A stretch of 64,000 nucleotides of DNA. Origin: Mycobacterium lehmannii. Lineage in GTDB: Bacteria; Actinomycetota; Actinomycetes; Mycobacteriales; Mycobacteriaceae. The stretch spans positions 1-64,000 of the forward strand of contig NZ_NKCN01000009.1 of the NCBI RefSeq assembly GCF_002245535.1, read 5' to 3'. The notes under the pieces are model-generated. The model saw nothing but the letters and a program-made list of their open reading frames with translations, made no database searches and was not told the DNA's origin. Each line of letters begins with the position of its first letter. The first letter of the stretch is position 1. The position numbers were made by a program, and so were the translations under genes. Of the stretch, positions 7,520-16,204 are shown one piece after another.

Positions 7520-10123
7520 CTAGTAGTCGACGGCGTGCGGGCTTTCGTAGAGCGTCCTGGCATCCACGGCATCGAAAACCGCGGCGCGGACCGCCACGTC
7601 GGTCAGGTCGAGCACTCGGAACGTGCCGCCAATCTTGGCCACCGCCTCGATTCGCTGGTAGATGTCGGCGTGATCGGCTGCGTAACGCGCGAGGCCGCGC
7701 AACTTGGGAAGTGCGTCGCCGTACTGAGTGCCGTGCGGGTCGACGATGGCCGCGCCGATGGTGCCATCTGCGTTCCTGGTGAAGAACAGGAAATCAGGCC
7801 GGGCCAGCTTCATGCCGGCGCCGCTGTCGTAAACCACGCCGAGGGACTCCCGGCTCGCCCGTGACGGATTGCGATACCAGGCAACGAAACCCGGCCTGGC
7901 CATCTCCTTAGCAAGGACCTCCGCCTCCCAGGTGTTGCCGCCGAGGTCGAATGGGAAGCTCCCATCGGGACCGCACATGAGATGGTGCTCGAGCGTGGGC
8001 AGGGCCGTTTCGGTACCGTCGGCTGCGCGTACCGTTGTGGGTTCCATCCGCGATGAAGGTTTGGCCAGGTCAATATCCTGCGGATCGACGCTGAGCTCCT
8101 TGATTTGTCGATAGGTTTCCTGGCGCTCGTCGGTGAGTGCCTTGATCGGAACCCGGTACTGGTCCAGCCACGTCTTGGCCAGCTTGTCGGCTTCCTCGTC
8201 GAGATAGGTTTTTACGTCGGCAACAAGCCCGAGCGCGCCGATATCGGTGTGCGCTTCTAACAGAGCGTCCTCATCGGAGTCAGCTTCGCTGTTCGCATCC
8301 GCGAGGTGCTCGGCATACGTCCGGCACACATCGGCTCCAAGCGTTCGCGAAGCACGCTTGTAGGCGTCATCAATGACCGCGTAGTCGGCTTCCTCTACGA
8401 AGTCGTCGAAAGATTTGGATGTGCCGGAGAGTTCGGACGTGAGGGTCTTGCCTTCGACGGTGAGTACGGCCTTTCGTGCGGTGTTGATCTCGTGGATGAA
8501 GCGCGCCTTCGCGGCGTCGAGCACCTTGTGCAGCTCGGCGTGCGCGATCTTGCCGGCGTCGGCAAGGAGTCCGTCCGTGGCCAGTTCCTGAGCGAGTGCG
8601 GTGAGGCGCTTCACAGGCTTAACCCCCCGCCTCGGCAGGGACTGCGCGGGCAGTGTTAGCAGCTTGTCCCAAACATCCTCTGGCACAGAAGGGTTGGCGA
8701 CGACCTCGATTGGATTAATGAGCACCCGCCGCCCTGGCAGCGGCACGTCGCCAGCTTCTCCGCCGCCGCTCATGAGTGCGTCGGCCACCGCCTCGACGGA
8801 CTTGATATCGAAGAACGGCAGCAGGCAGTCAACGGAGTTGAGTCGCTCGTTGCCGGGAATGCGCCGCGCGAGAGGGGTTCGAATCATGCGCCCGAGGAGC
8901 TGGGTGATGTGTGTCCGATCACGTGCGGTGCGGAACGAGACCATGACTTCCGCACGGGGACAGTCCCAACCTGTCGAAATCGCGTCTTTCGCGATAAGGA
9001 CGCGCACCCAAGTGGATTCCTGCACTCGTTCGGGCGAGATGTGGGCGACCTGGTAGCTGCCAAACGTCTGCAACGTGTGTTCGCCGAAGACGTGAGCAAT
9101 CGATTCGGTAGGCAGTTCTGGCCAGCGCTGGAAGATCGTGTCGAGCAGCTTTCCGATCTCGTTATGATCCGGGGTCTTTGGCACTTGGAGCACCATGAGC
9201 GGTTCGACTGTGTCGGCGTCGTTCTGCTGGGTAGCATAGGCGGCCCACGCTGCGCTGAGTTCGACCAGCTTGTCGGTCCCACGACGCACGAGAACGGTGT
9301 CGAACTGTCCAGCCTCGTCGGGGATGTCCAGGACCAGCGTGTCCTTGAGCAACCCGGATTCCTGCACTTTGGCGGCGTCTACCACAACGTTCGGAAGGGT
9401 GCCGCGGCCTTCGGCTCCGGCCATCGCGGCGTTGAAACGCTCAACTGTTGCTGAGATGCCCCAGACCACCGGGATTGGGGGTGTCGATCCATTCCCGTTA
9501 ATGAGGCGACTAACGATCGTTGGCTTTTCGTCTTGGGTGGTCTTTCCGTTGGTTCTCAGTCCACGGTGAGCCTCGTCGAGTACGAGGTAAAGGGTCAGGT
9601 CAGGGTCTTCGACAGTGTTCTTAATGGTGTCCCAGATTGTGTGCGAGTGTCCTTCTGGGAGCCCCTCGAATGGCGGCGTGCCGGGCTGAGATTCATCGGT
9701 TCCACCGCCGTGGCCCCTTACCAGCAGGCTGTTCCTGCTCAGTTTCTGGGTGTTGAGGAAGTAGATCTTGCCGGCCTGTAACCGCTCTTGGTTGAATGAG
9801 GTTGGCACCACGATCAGGTCAGACTGGGTGAGTTTGTTGGAGGCTTCAAGGAGCCGGAACCGCGATTGCTCGTTGAGTGACGGGTCGTCGCTGAACCAGA
9901 TGACAACCGCGGACGGGTCTGGTGCAAAATCCACGTCGTCGTTGCCGTGAAACAGGGCTTCAAATACCGCTGCTGCCATCACCGTTTTGCCTGCGCCGGT
10001 AGTGGCGGTGAGTGAAAAGGCGTGCTTGTCGCCGTCTTCGCGCCAGCGCTTTGCCCCTTTGCGCAGGTTCGTGAGCACGTCGCGCACCGCATCGTCCTGA
10101 TAGTCCTTGAGGGTGAATTTCAT
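7520..10123 (-). CDS. res: Type III restriction enzyme Res subunit (SF2 helicase-nuclease)
   Basis: This 867-aa protein translocates along DNA and cuts between unmodified sites, acting with Mod. Motif I is TGAGKTVMAAAVF (near residue 42) and motif II is LVLDEAH. A C-terminal helicase motif VLIAKDAISTGWDCP and a LLGRMIRTP arginine-finger motif are also present. The C-terminal nuclease region has RPDFLFF followed by AAIVDPHG, so the usual E-x-K of a PD-ExK site is D-P-H-G here. I recall this variant in related actinobacterial enzymes. The gene starts 3 nt after the mod stop codon, so the two are one operon. The frame is complete and looks intact. Confidence 0.85.
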   Translation of the reverse strand: MKFTLKDYQDDAVRDVLTNLRKGAKRWREDGDKHAFSLTATTGAGKTVMAAAVFEALFHGNDDVDFAPDPSAVVIWFSDDPSLNEQSRFRLLEASNKLTQSDLIVVPTSFNQERLQAGKIYFLNTQKLSRNSLLVRGHGGGTDESQPGTPPFEGLPEGHSHTIWDTIKNTVEDPDLTLYLVLDEAHRGLRTNGKTTQDEKPTIVSRLINGNGSTPPIPVVWGISATVERFNAAMAGAEGRGTLPNVVVDAAKVQESGLLKDTLVLDIPDEAGQFDTVLVRRGTDKLVELSAAWAAYATQQNDADTVEPLMVLQVPKTPDHNEIGKLLDTIFQRWPELPTESIAHVFGEHTLQTFGSYQVAHISPERVQESTWVRVLIAKDAISTGWDCPRAEVMVSFRTARDRTHITQLLGRMIRTPLARRIPGNERLNSVDCLLPFFDIKSVEAVADALMSGGGEAGDVPLPGRRVLINPIEVVANPSVPEDVWDKLLTLPAQSLPRRGVKPVKRLTALAQELATDGLLADAGKIAHAELHKVLDAAKARFIHEINTARKAVLTVEGKTLTSELSGTSKSFDDFVEEADYAVIDDAYKRASRTLGADVCRTYAEHLADANSEADSDEDALLEAHTDIGALGLVADVKTYLDEEADKLAKTWLDQYRVPIKALTDERQETYRQIKELSVDPQDIDLAKPSSRMEPTTVRAADGTETALPTLEHHLMCGPDGSFPFDLGGNTWEAEVLAKEMARPGFVAWYRNPSRASRESLGVVYDSGAGMKLARPDFLFFTRNADGTIGAAIVDPHGTQYGDALPKLRGLARYAADHADIYQRIEAVAKIGGTFRVLDLTDVAVRAAVFDAVDARTLYESPHAVDY

Positions 10124-10126
10124 CCG

Positions 10127-12253
10127 TCAATCACCATTCGCAAAGCGGAAGTTCGACAGGTAGGACTCATAGAGCTGAACGGGCTCGACGGCGTCTGGTA
10201 ACCGTTGTGCGACAGCCTGAAAGCGACGGTCGTCGTCAGTGACTAGATAAGCGATTCGCAGCCTGTCGGCCTTTTCGACTTCTCGGCAGAACGCACTCGT
10301 TTGGTCGAGGTCGAATAGGATGCCATAGCTGTCGGCGACCGCCCATCCTTGGTCGGAGATAGCTTCAATGCGTTCGCCCACGGAGCCGGAGCGCATCCAG
10401 AGCAGCGGAGCGATTCGGCTGAACGCGCGGTTGTGGCTGACCCTTACGGCCGATTCGAACGTCAGCGTGAAGAATTCTGCATTCTCCTCAAAGCCTTCAG
10501 CCATTGGGAACTCGTCGGTGAATCGGTAGTCCCCGCTGATGCGATCGCCTTCGGGGGTCACCCCGGTGATCGCTGCATCGATCCGTGGCTTGGTGATGTA
10601 CTCGCAGATCCCGCGTTGTTCCCAGTCGCGGTCGCCAGGGCGCAGGCCCTGGCGACGTAGCGAAGTCTGCTCATCTGCGCTGACTTCATTGTTGGTAACT
10701 AGAATGGTCTGTCGGCGCCCCCCGTCTTGTCGGTTCAGCCGCATGACGGCGTGCGCCGTTGTGCCGGAGCCGGCGAAGTAGTCGAGCACTATAGCTTCTG
10801 GCTTATCGGCGACAAAGAACCGCAACGCGTCCTCGACCGCGTAGAGCGACTTTGGAAACGGGAACTTCCTTCCCGGGATGAACCGTTCGATCAGTCTGCT
10901 GCCGCCGTTTCCAGCGTCATGGCTCGTAATTCGCCAGATATCAGTCGGCACGAACCGTGCCGTGTAGTCGGAGGCGTCAGTGACAACCGACCCATCAGCA
11001 CGCCGACCGACCGTTTGAAATGTACCGTCGGCGACCTTCTTCCGCTCTCCGTCTTTGAGGTAGTACACCGACGTGTCCGGGCCTCGCCACGGCCCAAGCC
11101 TTGCGAAGCCGCCGTCGATGAGTTTGGCGAACTGGTCGTGGCTCACCTGCCAGCGGCCTTCTTCTCCGGAACGTCGAATCGGCCAGATTGCTACGCACCC
11201 AGAAGGCGCCTGGATGCTTGAGGTGTCCGATCCGTAGTACGGCGTTCCGACCCCTGCAAACACCGGGCCATCTGCGGTGCCGCGAGCGAATACCGGGTAG
11301 AACTGGTTCGGTCGATCCGCCCTGAGGGCGTTGGTTCCGCTGCGCAGCAGCAGGCACCAGCGAACGTCGGTCTTGTTCTTAGTCTTTACAGGATTCCAAT
11401 CACCATCGAGCTGAAGCGCGATCGGCCGGCTAGTTCCGAACTGAACGAAGTAGATAAACTCCGCGGCGCGCCCGAAGGTGCCTCTCCGTGTACCACTGGA
11501 CGCGACAGCACTCGTCACCATCGTGATTCGAGCATCTGCAAACGTCTGCTCCAATATCAGCCCCAGGCGCAAGTATTCTTTCTCGTCGATCGTGACGATG
11601 AGTACCGAATTCTCTGGATTAAGAAGCTCTTTCGCCAACAGCAGTCGCCGCTCCATAAACGCCAACCACTTGGAGTGGCGGTAGTGGTCATCCGATTCGA
11701 CGTAGTCGTTGTTGTACTTCCAGTCCCGAGCGCCGGTGTTGAAGGGAGGGTCGATGTAGATGGCGTCGACGCTCCCGCGGTGGGTGTAGGTGAGCGCTTT
11801 GAGCGCGAGGTAGTTCTCGGCATTGATAACCGTGTGGAATGGCTTGTCGCCACCACGCTCGACCTTGCCGGTGGACTCCAGGCCGGGGTAGATCAGGTCC
11901 CGGAACGCTGCAACGACCACCAAGTCGTTGACAGCGGCTTCACATCGGCGCCGTTCGGGCACGCCGACCAGCTCAAGATGTGCGACTCGGTCATCATTGG
12001 TCTTCTCGATCCGTTTCACCAACCACAGTCGCTGGTCAGCGCGCGTGGTCGATCGTCGCGACGGCAGGACTCGTACCTTGTCGCCCCTACGCACTGGGCG
12101 GTGCGGCAGTTCAACGGTTTCAGGGCGGTGGCGCTCAAAATTGAGACCAAACGCTCGGCGACCGGACAGTACCTTGAACTCGCGCTCGAGGTCGGTACCC
12201 AACTGGGGGTCATTCAGCTTGGCCTGTCTGATTAGCTCGGTCAGCCTAGACAC
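10127..12253 (-). CDS. mod: Type III site-specific DNA adenine methyltransferase Mod subunit
   Basis: The 708-aa product has the beta-class order of motifs. The catalytic motif is DPPFNTG (in VDAIYIDPPFNTG, near residue 174), followed downstream by the AdoMet-binding FAGSGTT. A target-recognition region lies between them. The start is GTG 12253 (residues V-S-R-L-T-E), with a GGGAGGG site upstream; the frame extends to 12343 but that part is low-complexity. Mod recognises the DNA sequence for both modification and restriction, so specificity lies here. Motifs are intact and res follows directly, so the pair is probably active. Confidence 0.85.
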   Translation of the reverse strand: MSRLTELIRQAKLNDPQLGTDLEREFKVLSGRRAFGLNFERHRPETVELPHRPVRRGDKVRVLPSRRSTTRADQRLWLVKRIEKTNDDRVAHLELVGVPERRRCEAAVNDLVVVAAFRDLIYPGLESTGKVERGGDKPFHTVINAENYLALKALTYTHRGSVDAIYIDPPFNTGARDWKYNNDYVESDDHYRHSKWLAFMERRLLLAKELLNPENSVLIVTIDEKEYLRLGLILEQTFADARITMVTSAVASSGTRRGTFGRAAEFIYFVQFGTSRPIALQLDGDWNPVKTKNKTDVRWCLLLRSGTNALRADRPNQFYPVFARGTADGPVFAGVGTPYYGSDTSSIQAPSGCVAIWPIRRSGEEGRWQVSHDQFAKLIDGGFARLGPWRGPDTSVYYLKDGERKKVADGTFQTVGRRADGSVVTDASDYTARFVPTDIWRITSHDAGNGGSRLIERFIPGRKFPFPKSLYAVEDALRFFVADKPEAIVLDYFAGSGTTAHAVMRLNRQDGGRRQTILVTNNEVSADEQTSLRRQGLRPGDRDWEQRGICEYITKPRIDAAITGVTPEGDRISGDYRFTDEFPMAEGFEENAEFFTLTFESAVRVSHNRAFSRIAPLLWMRSGSVGERIEAISDQGWAVADSYGILFDLDQTSAFCREVEKADRLRIAYLVTDDDRRFQAVAQRLPDAVEPVQLYESYLSNFRFANGD

Positions 12254-12506
12254 GTTGGCTCTGTGCCCTCCCGCTCTTTCCCGCCACGCCGGCGGTGCCA
12301 GAACAAACCTTACGAGGCCGCCTGGCCGTGTCCGGTCGAACACACCGCTAGCGCTCGCGCCGACTGTAGCTGCCTACGACCAGCAGCCGGGCGCCGACGC
12401 CGCCGCTGCGCACACTGAGGCGTGATAGTTGGCCGCCGCCTCGTGCGCCTGCCCTTGGCGTCGCTGCGGCGCGATGCCAGGCCGCCTGACGGGCAATAAT
12501 GGGTCC
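12254..12506. other. Upstream region of mod, no gene seen
   Basis: This spacer separates the leftward mod-res operon from the rightward gene remnant at 12507. It should carry the mod promoter. No clear -35/-10 pair, hairpin or copy of the plasmid-wide promoter could be identified by eye. Confidence 0.4.
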
Positions 12507-12763
12507 GTGAGCGAGGGCCAGCCGAGATTCCCCGAAGCGGAACAAGGTGGGGCTGGAGGACCTGGAGCTGCTGCTTCGCGTACCGGGTCGACCCGAAGCC
12601 ATCCGCGCGTTCACCCGCGCTGAGCGTGCTGAAAGCGGACGCCTACGCGCCCGCGGTCGGCGGCAGCGTAGACCCGCTTGTATTAACCCCCTTGGCAAGG
12701 CGTGGCCTGGCACCGCGTTGCGATGTTCGTCGGACGTCACCGACACCTGAACGGTGTGTTTGA
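12507..12763 (+). pseudogene. Small gene broken by two single-base frameshifts (about 84 aa if repaired)
   Basis: From GTG 12507 the three forward frames join into one plausible protein. Residues VSEGQPRFPEAE are in frame one. LEDLELLLRVPGRPEAIR and AFTRAERAE continue in the next frame after one extra C near 12543. DAYAPAVGGSVDPLVLTPL continues in the third after one extra A near 12634. Removing both bases gives exactly 85 codons ending at TGA 12761-12763, 10 nt before the next gene. A CAATAAT -10 lies 6 nt before the GTG, suggesting leaderless translation. It is either a decayed gene or a sequencing artefact. Function unknown. Confidence 0.5.
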
Positions 12764-12773
12764 CTACCGATCG

Positions 12774-13487
12774 ATGGTTGGCACATTCCAGGCGCTACTG
12801 GTCGCGCTCATCGCGGTGCTGCCGGGCGCGCTCTACACGATCGCCCGCGAGCACCGCAGCGCCTCGTGGGCCAGGGGTGACATCACCAGCCGACTCATCG
12901 GATTTCTTGGTGTGTCGGCGGTATTTCATGCGATCTACGCGCCCCTGACGTACTGGGTATACGTACACGCTGTCGTCAGTGGTCGGCTGGCCCACGGCCG
13001 ACCGATTGAGTGGTGGTGGTGGCCAGTCCTGTTCGTCTACGTGGTCCTGCCCTACATCTTGGGGGCACTGACCGCCAATAGTCGAAAATGGAGCGCCGAG
13101 TCGAACTGGCTCAAGCGGTCCACGAAGTCCGTGGTGGGCTGGTTCACCGATCAGGCGCCCGAACCGCGTGCATGGGACATGGCGTTTTCGCGACCCGAGC
13201 TCACCGGCTGGGTGCGCCTGAAGCTCAAGGATGGCACGTGGCGCGCTGGGCCGTGGAATCGTGCACCTGGCACCCCGTATCCGTCCTACGCCAGCGGTTA
13301 TCCCGAGCCGCAAGAGCTGTATCTAAGCGACCAGGCGGCTATCAGCGATGGCGGCCGTTTCGAGACCGACGAGGCCGGTGAGCCTGAACTGACTGGCTGG
13401 TCGTTGCTCATCCGGTGGGATGAGATCACCTATCTAGAATTGTTGGAAGACCGTAGCGGCGACCACCCGTCGCCCGCGGGTGAGTGA
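12774..13487 (+). CDS. DUF6338-like membrane protein
   Basis: I chose ATG 12774 because the MVGTFQALLVALIAVLPGAL start puts a hydrophobic helix at the N-terminus, as I recall for the family. The frame could extend to 12702. Three hydrophobic segments lie at about residues 4-22, 42-64 and 81-100. They are followed by a soluble C-terminal half with W and P-rich stretches. Family members are commonly encoded near mobile or defence genes together with a very small downstream gene, and the same pairing is seen here. The biochemical function is unknown. Confidence 0.65.
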   Translation: MVGTFQALLVALIAVLPGALYTIAREHRSASWARGDITSRLIGFLGVSAVFHAIYAPLTYWVYVHAVVSGRLAHGRPIEWWWWPVLFVYVVLPYILGALTANSRKWSAESNWLKRSTKSVVGWFTDQAPEPRAWDMAFSRPELTGWVRLKLKDGTWRAGPWNRAPGTPYPSYASGYPEPQELYLSDQAAISDGGRFETDEAGEPELTGWSLLIRWDEITYLELLEDRSGDHPSPAGE

Positions 13488-13501
13488 GGAGGCCAGCGGC
13501 A

Positions 13502-13654
13502 ATGGTGAGTAAAGCCGATCACAGAGCGGACCAAGGCGGATTCAACGACAAGAGGGGCGGCTACCCGTCGGGCAGCAAGCCTGTTTCGCAGCTGCCCAAG
13601 ATCCCACCGCGTGACCGCAAGCCGCGCGAAACCCCTCCCTCGAACAACCGATAA
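13502..13654 (+). CDS. 50-aa polar protein paired with the DUF6338-like gene
   Basis: The ATG at 13502 follows a GAGGAGG site and lies 14 nt after the upstream stop. The product is Lys/Arg/Pro/Gly-rich, starts MVSKADHRADQGG and ends TPPSNNR. It is probably disordered. The strong ribosome binding site, tight spacing and clean stop argue that it is translated. It ends 16 nt before the convergent acetyltransferase. Function unknown. Confidence 0.55.
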   Translation: MVSKADHRADQGGFNDKRGGYPSGSKPVSQLPKIPPRDRKPRETPPSNNR

Positions 13655-13670
13655 GCGTCGCTCGCGCCGT

Positions 13671-14363
13671 TCAGCGGCCGGCTGGGGGCTGTTCGCGGAC
13701 AAAGAGCCGATGCGAGGCCGGCACTTCCATTGCGTCGGCGGCGTTTCCGGTGATGATGGTCAACGACATCGGCTCGCCAGGATCGCCGATGGTGAACCCT
13801 GCCCGCTCGTAGAAGCCGGCCAGGTGGGGTCGGTCGGCGCTGAACTGGCCGTAGACCGTGACCAGTCCGTCTCGGGTCGCGACGTCGAGGGCCGAGCGCA
13901 GCAGCCGCCCACCGTGGCCGCGGCCCTGCTGGTCAGGGTCTACGGCCAGGAGGTGAATCTTGGCCACCTTCAACACACCGATCATGTAGTTCATCGACTC
14001 TGGCGTCGGGTTTACTAAGTCGAGTGAGGCGCCGTTCATCCGCGTGCCCAGCAGCTCCCAGAGGCGGACGTGAGAGCCCATAATGACCGCGCCGATCGCG
14101 GTGTCATTGAGGCGCAGCACCCGCACCATCAGCCGCGCGAAAGCCCACTGAGTGTTCGGGAGTTGTTCAACTGTTCTGAGGTTGTTCTGGAAGCCTGCGG
14201 CGGTCGCGACACCCAAGTAGCCGTCGGTCAGTGCCCCGCGGTAGCGTGCGGCCTCAGCGTCGGGGTCATTGCTGGCGACACCGGCCTGGGTGAACCATGT
14301 CGGTAACTTGTCGAAGTCCTCGGCCCGTGGTGCACCGATCGTGACTCGGTTACGCCGTCCCAA
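13671..14363 (-). CDS. GNAT-family N-acetyltransferase
   Basis: The acetyl-CoA-binding motif A is clear: HLLAVDPDQQGRGHGGRLL (about residues 137-155), with FYERAGFTI as the downstream motif B strand-helix. The 230-aa length suits a GNAT with an N-terminal extension. Translation appears to start at TTG 14363 behind a GGGGGAG site 7 nt upstream; the next in-frame starts are internal to the fold. It lies 47 nt after eccA on the same strand and may be read through from that operon. The substrate is unknown and no link to transfer is evident. Confidence 0.8.
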   Translation of the reverse strand: MGRRNRVTIGAPRAEDFDKLPTWFTQAGVASNDPDAEAARYRGALTDGYLGVATAAGFQNNLRTVEQLPNTQWAFARLMVRVLRLNDTAIGAVIMGSHVRLWELLGTRMNGASLDLVNPTPESMNYMIGVLKVAKIHLLAVDPDQQGRGHGGRLLRSALDVATRDGLVTVYGQFSADRPHLAGFYERAGFTIGDPGEPMSLTIITGNAADAMEVPASHRLFVREQPPAGR

Positions 14364-14410
14364 TTGTCAACTCCCCCTTCACAACCCCGACGTCTGTGAG
14401 CGCGCGCGCT

Positions 14411-16180
14411 TCAGGCGATGTCGCCGCCCAGCGAAGAGGCCAGCGCCCTGCTCATATCGTCGTCGTTGACCACCAACAACGACGGGTCGGCGGCGGCCAG
14501 CGCCGACAGCTCCTCGGGAGTGTTGGTGCTCAGCCGACGCGCGCGTTCGCGTTTACAGGCGATGACCACCTTGCGGGCGTAGCGGCCGTTGCCGGCGATA
14601 TCCAAAGCGGTGCCGGCGTCAGTCGGCGTGGCGCGCAGCCGAGAGGCCTCGGTGTGTAGCAGCGGCCAGGCCTCCTCGGCGATCGCGATCTTCTCCTTGC
14701 CGGCGATGTGGCGGCCGATCGCCACGATTTCATCGGCGGTGTAGCTCGAGAAGCTCAGTGTGAAGTTGAACCGCGACGCCAGACCCGGGTTGGCGGCCAG
14801 GAACCGCCGCATCTCGTTGGGGTAGCCGGCCACGATAACCACCAGCCGGTCGCGAAAATCCTCCATGTACTTCAACAGCGTGTTGATCGCGTCCTTGCCG
14901 AAGCTGTGCCCCTCGGTTTCAGGCACCAACCGGTAGGCCTCGTCGATGAACAGCACCCCGCCGAGCGCTTCCTCGCACACCTCTTTCATCCGCTGCGCGG
15001 TCTGAGAGACATATCCGACGACGAGGTCCTCTTCGGAGACCTCCATCACCTCGGGGCGCTGAATCTTGCCCAACCCGAACAGGATTTCAGCCACGATCCG
15101 CGCGAAGGTAGTTTTCGCCGTACCCGGCGGGCCCTCCAACACCATATGGTTCTCACCCGTCGCGGTGGACTCCTGCCCCTGCGCTGCCGCGGTGAGCTGG
15201 TCGATCTGAATCTCGGTGCGCCACACCTCGATCTGCTGCTTGGGACCTTCCAGACCGATCAGTTCGTCCAGGCGGCGCTTGGCGTGCTGCAGCACCTCCT
15301 TCTGCTCAGCGGCCAGCGCGGCGGCATCGCGCTGCTCACGGCTGGTCTCGGTAGCCGGGTCCCATTCGTCAGTACGGGTGGCGATGGTTTCGGCGTCGGT
15401 CACCACGAGGCGGTAGCCGACGTCGTCGAGCGCCTGCTGCGCGGCCGGCAGAAGCTGCCCCTCGACCGTGGCGGCGAGAAACGCGGTACGGGCGCTCTCC
15501 TCCTCCCCAAGCTCGCGCAAGCACCAGCCACGGGTCAGCGCGACATCAGCGGCAATGTACGGGTTGGAGGTAGTGATCTTGTCGGCCTCGCGCAGCGCGG
15601 CCTGGAACTGGCCCAGACTTGCAGACGCCGCCGCCGACAGCGCCGCCACCGCCTCGGTGACCGCGTCGAGCACATAGGTTGCTTGCGCCGGCGGCGACAC
15701 CGACGTCGCGGCCAGCAAGTCAGGCCAGCGCCGCGTGCGGTAATGCAGTGTGGCAGTGATGAACTGACGCCACTGCGCGGCTTGGGTGTCGGCGGCCAGC
15801 ACCGGGTCATCGAGCAGCTCGGCGGCCAGGCCGTACTGCTCGTCAACGATCAGTGCCGACACATAGGCCAGGGTCAGCGTCGCGCGCGACCACACCGGCA
15901 GCGTCACATACATCGGCGCAGACACTTGGGCATGCAACTCGCCGTCTTTGAGCCCGATGCGGCGGGTCTCGCGGTAGAGCGCCTTGGAGTGCTCGTGCGC
16001 GCCGGCCACCGCGGCCAAATCCTGGTCGCCGCACGCCAATCGACCCAGCCAGGCATCGGCCATGGCCGGGTTGTCGGCGGTGATGCGGCTGAAAATCCGC
16101 AGAGCCGAGGCGCGGTCGCCGGAGCGGTAGCTGTCCATCGCGGTGTCAAACGCACGGCGCTGTTCAGTCGGCGAAGTCAT
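14411..16180 (-). CDS. eccA: EccA, AAA+ ATPase of the type VII secretion system
   Basis: This cytosolic CbbX-type AAA+ ATPase acts on ESX substrates and EspG chaperones. The N-terminal half (about residues 1-280) is made of TPR-like helices. The C-terminal AAA+ domain has Walker A EGPPGTAKTT (near 345) and Walker B GVLFIDEAYRL, plus sensor and arginine regions. At 589 aa the length is typical of EccA. It has a CAGGAGAG site and starts 24 nt after the VirB6-like gene, so it is the last gene of a T4SS-type operon. It is thus split from the other ecc genes, more than 12 kb away. Confidence 0.92.
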   Translation of the reverse strand: MTSPTEQRRAFDTAMDSYRSGDRASALRIFSRITADNPAMADAWLGRLACGDQDLAAVAGAHEHSKALYRETRRIGLKDGELHAQVSAPMYVTLPVWSRATLTLAYVSALIVDEQYGLAAELLDDPVLAADTQAAQWRQFITATLHYRTRRWPDLLAATSVSPPAQATYVLDAVTEAVAALSAAASASLGQFQAALREADKITTSNPYIAADVALTRGWCLRELGEEESARTAFLAATVEGQLLPAAQQALDDVGYRLVVTDAETIATRTDEWDPATETSREQRDAAALAAEQKEVLQHAKRRLDELIGLEGPKQQIEVWRTEIQIDQLTAAAQGQESTATGENHMVLEGPPGTAKTTFARIVAEILFGLGKIQRPEVMEVSEEDLVVGYVSQTAQRMKEVCEEALGGVLFIDEAYRLVPETEGHSFGKDAINTLLKYMEDFRDRLVVIVAGYPNEMRRFLAANPGLASRFNFTLSFSSYTADEIVAIGRHIAGKEKIAIAEEAWPLLHTEASRLRATPTDAGTALDIAGNGRYARKVVIACKRERARRLSTNTPEELSALAAADPSLLVVNDDDMSRALASSLGGDIA

Positions 16181-16204
16181 GGCTGGTGGCTCTCCTGCGT
16201 TCGC

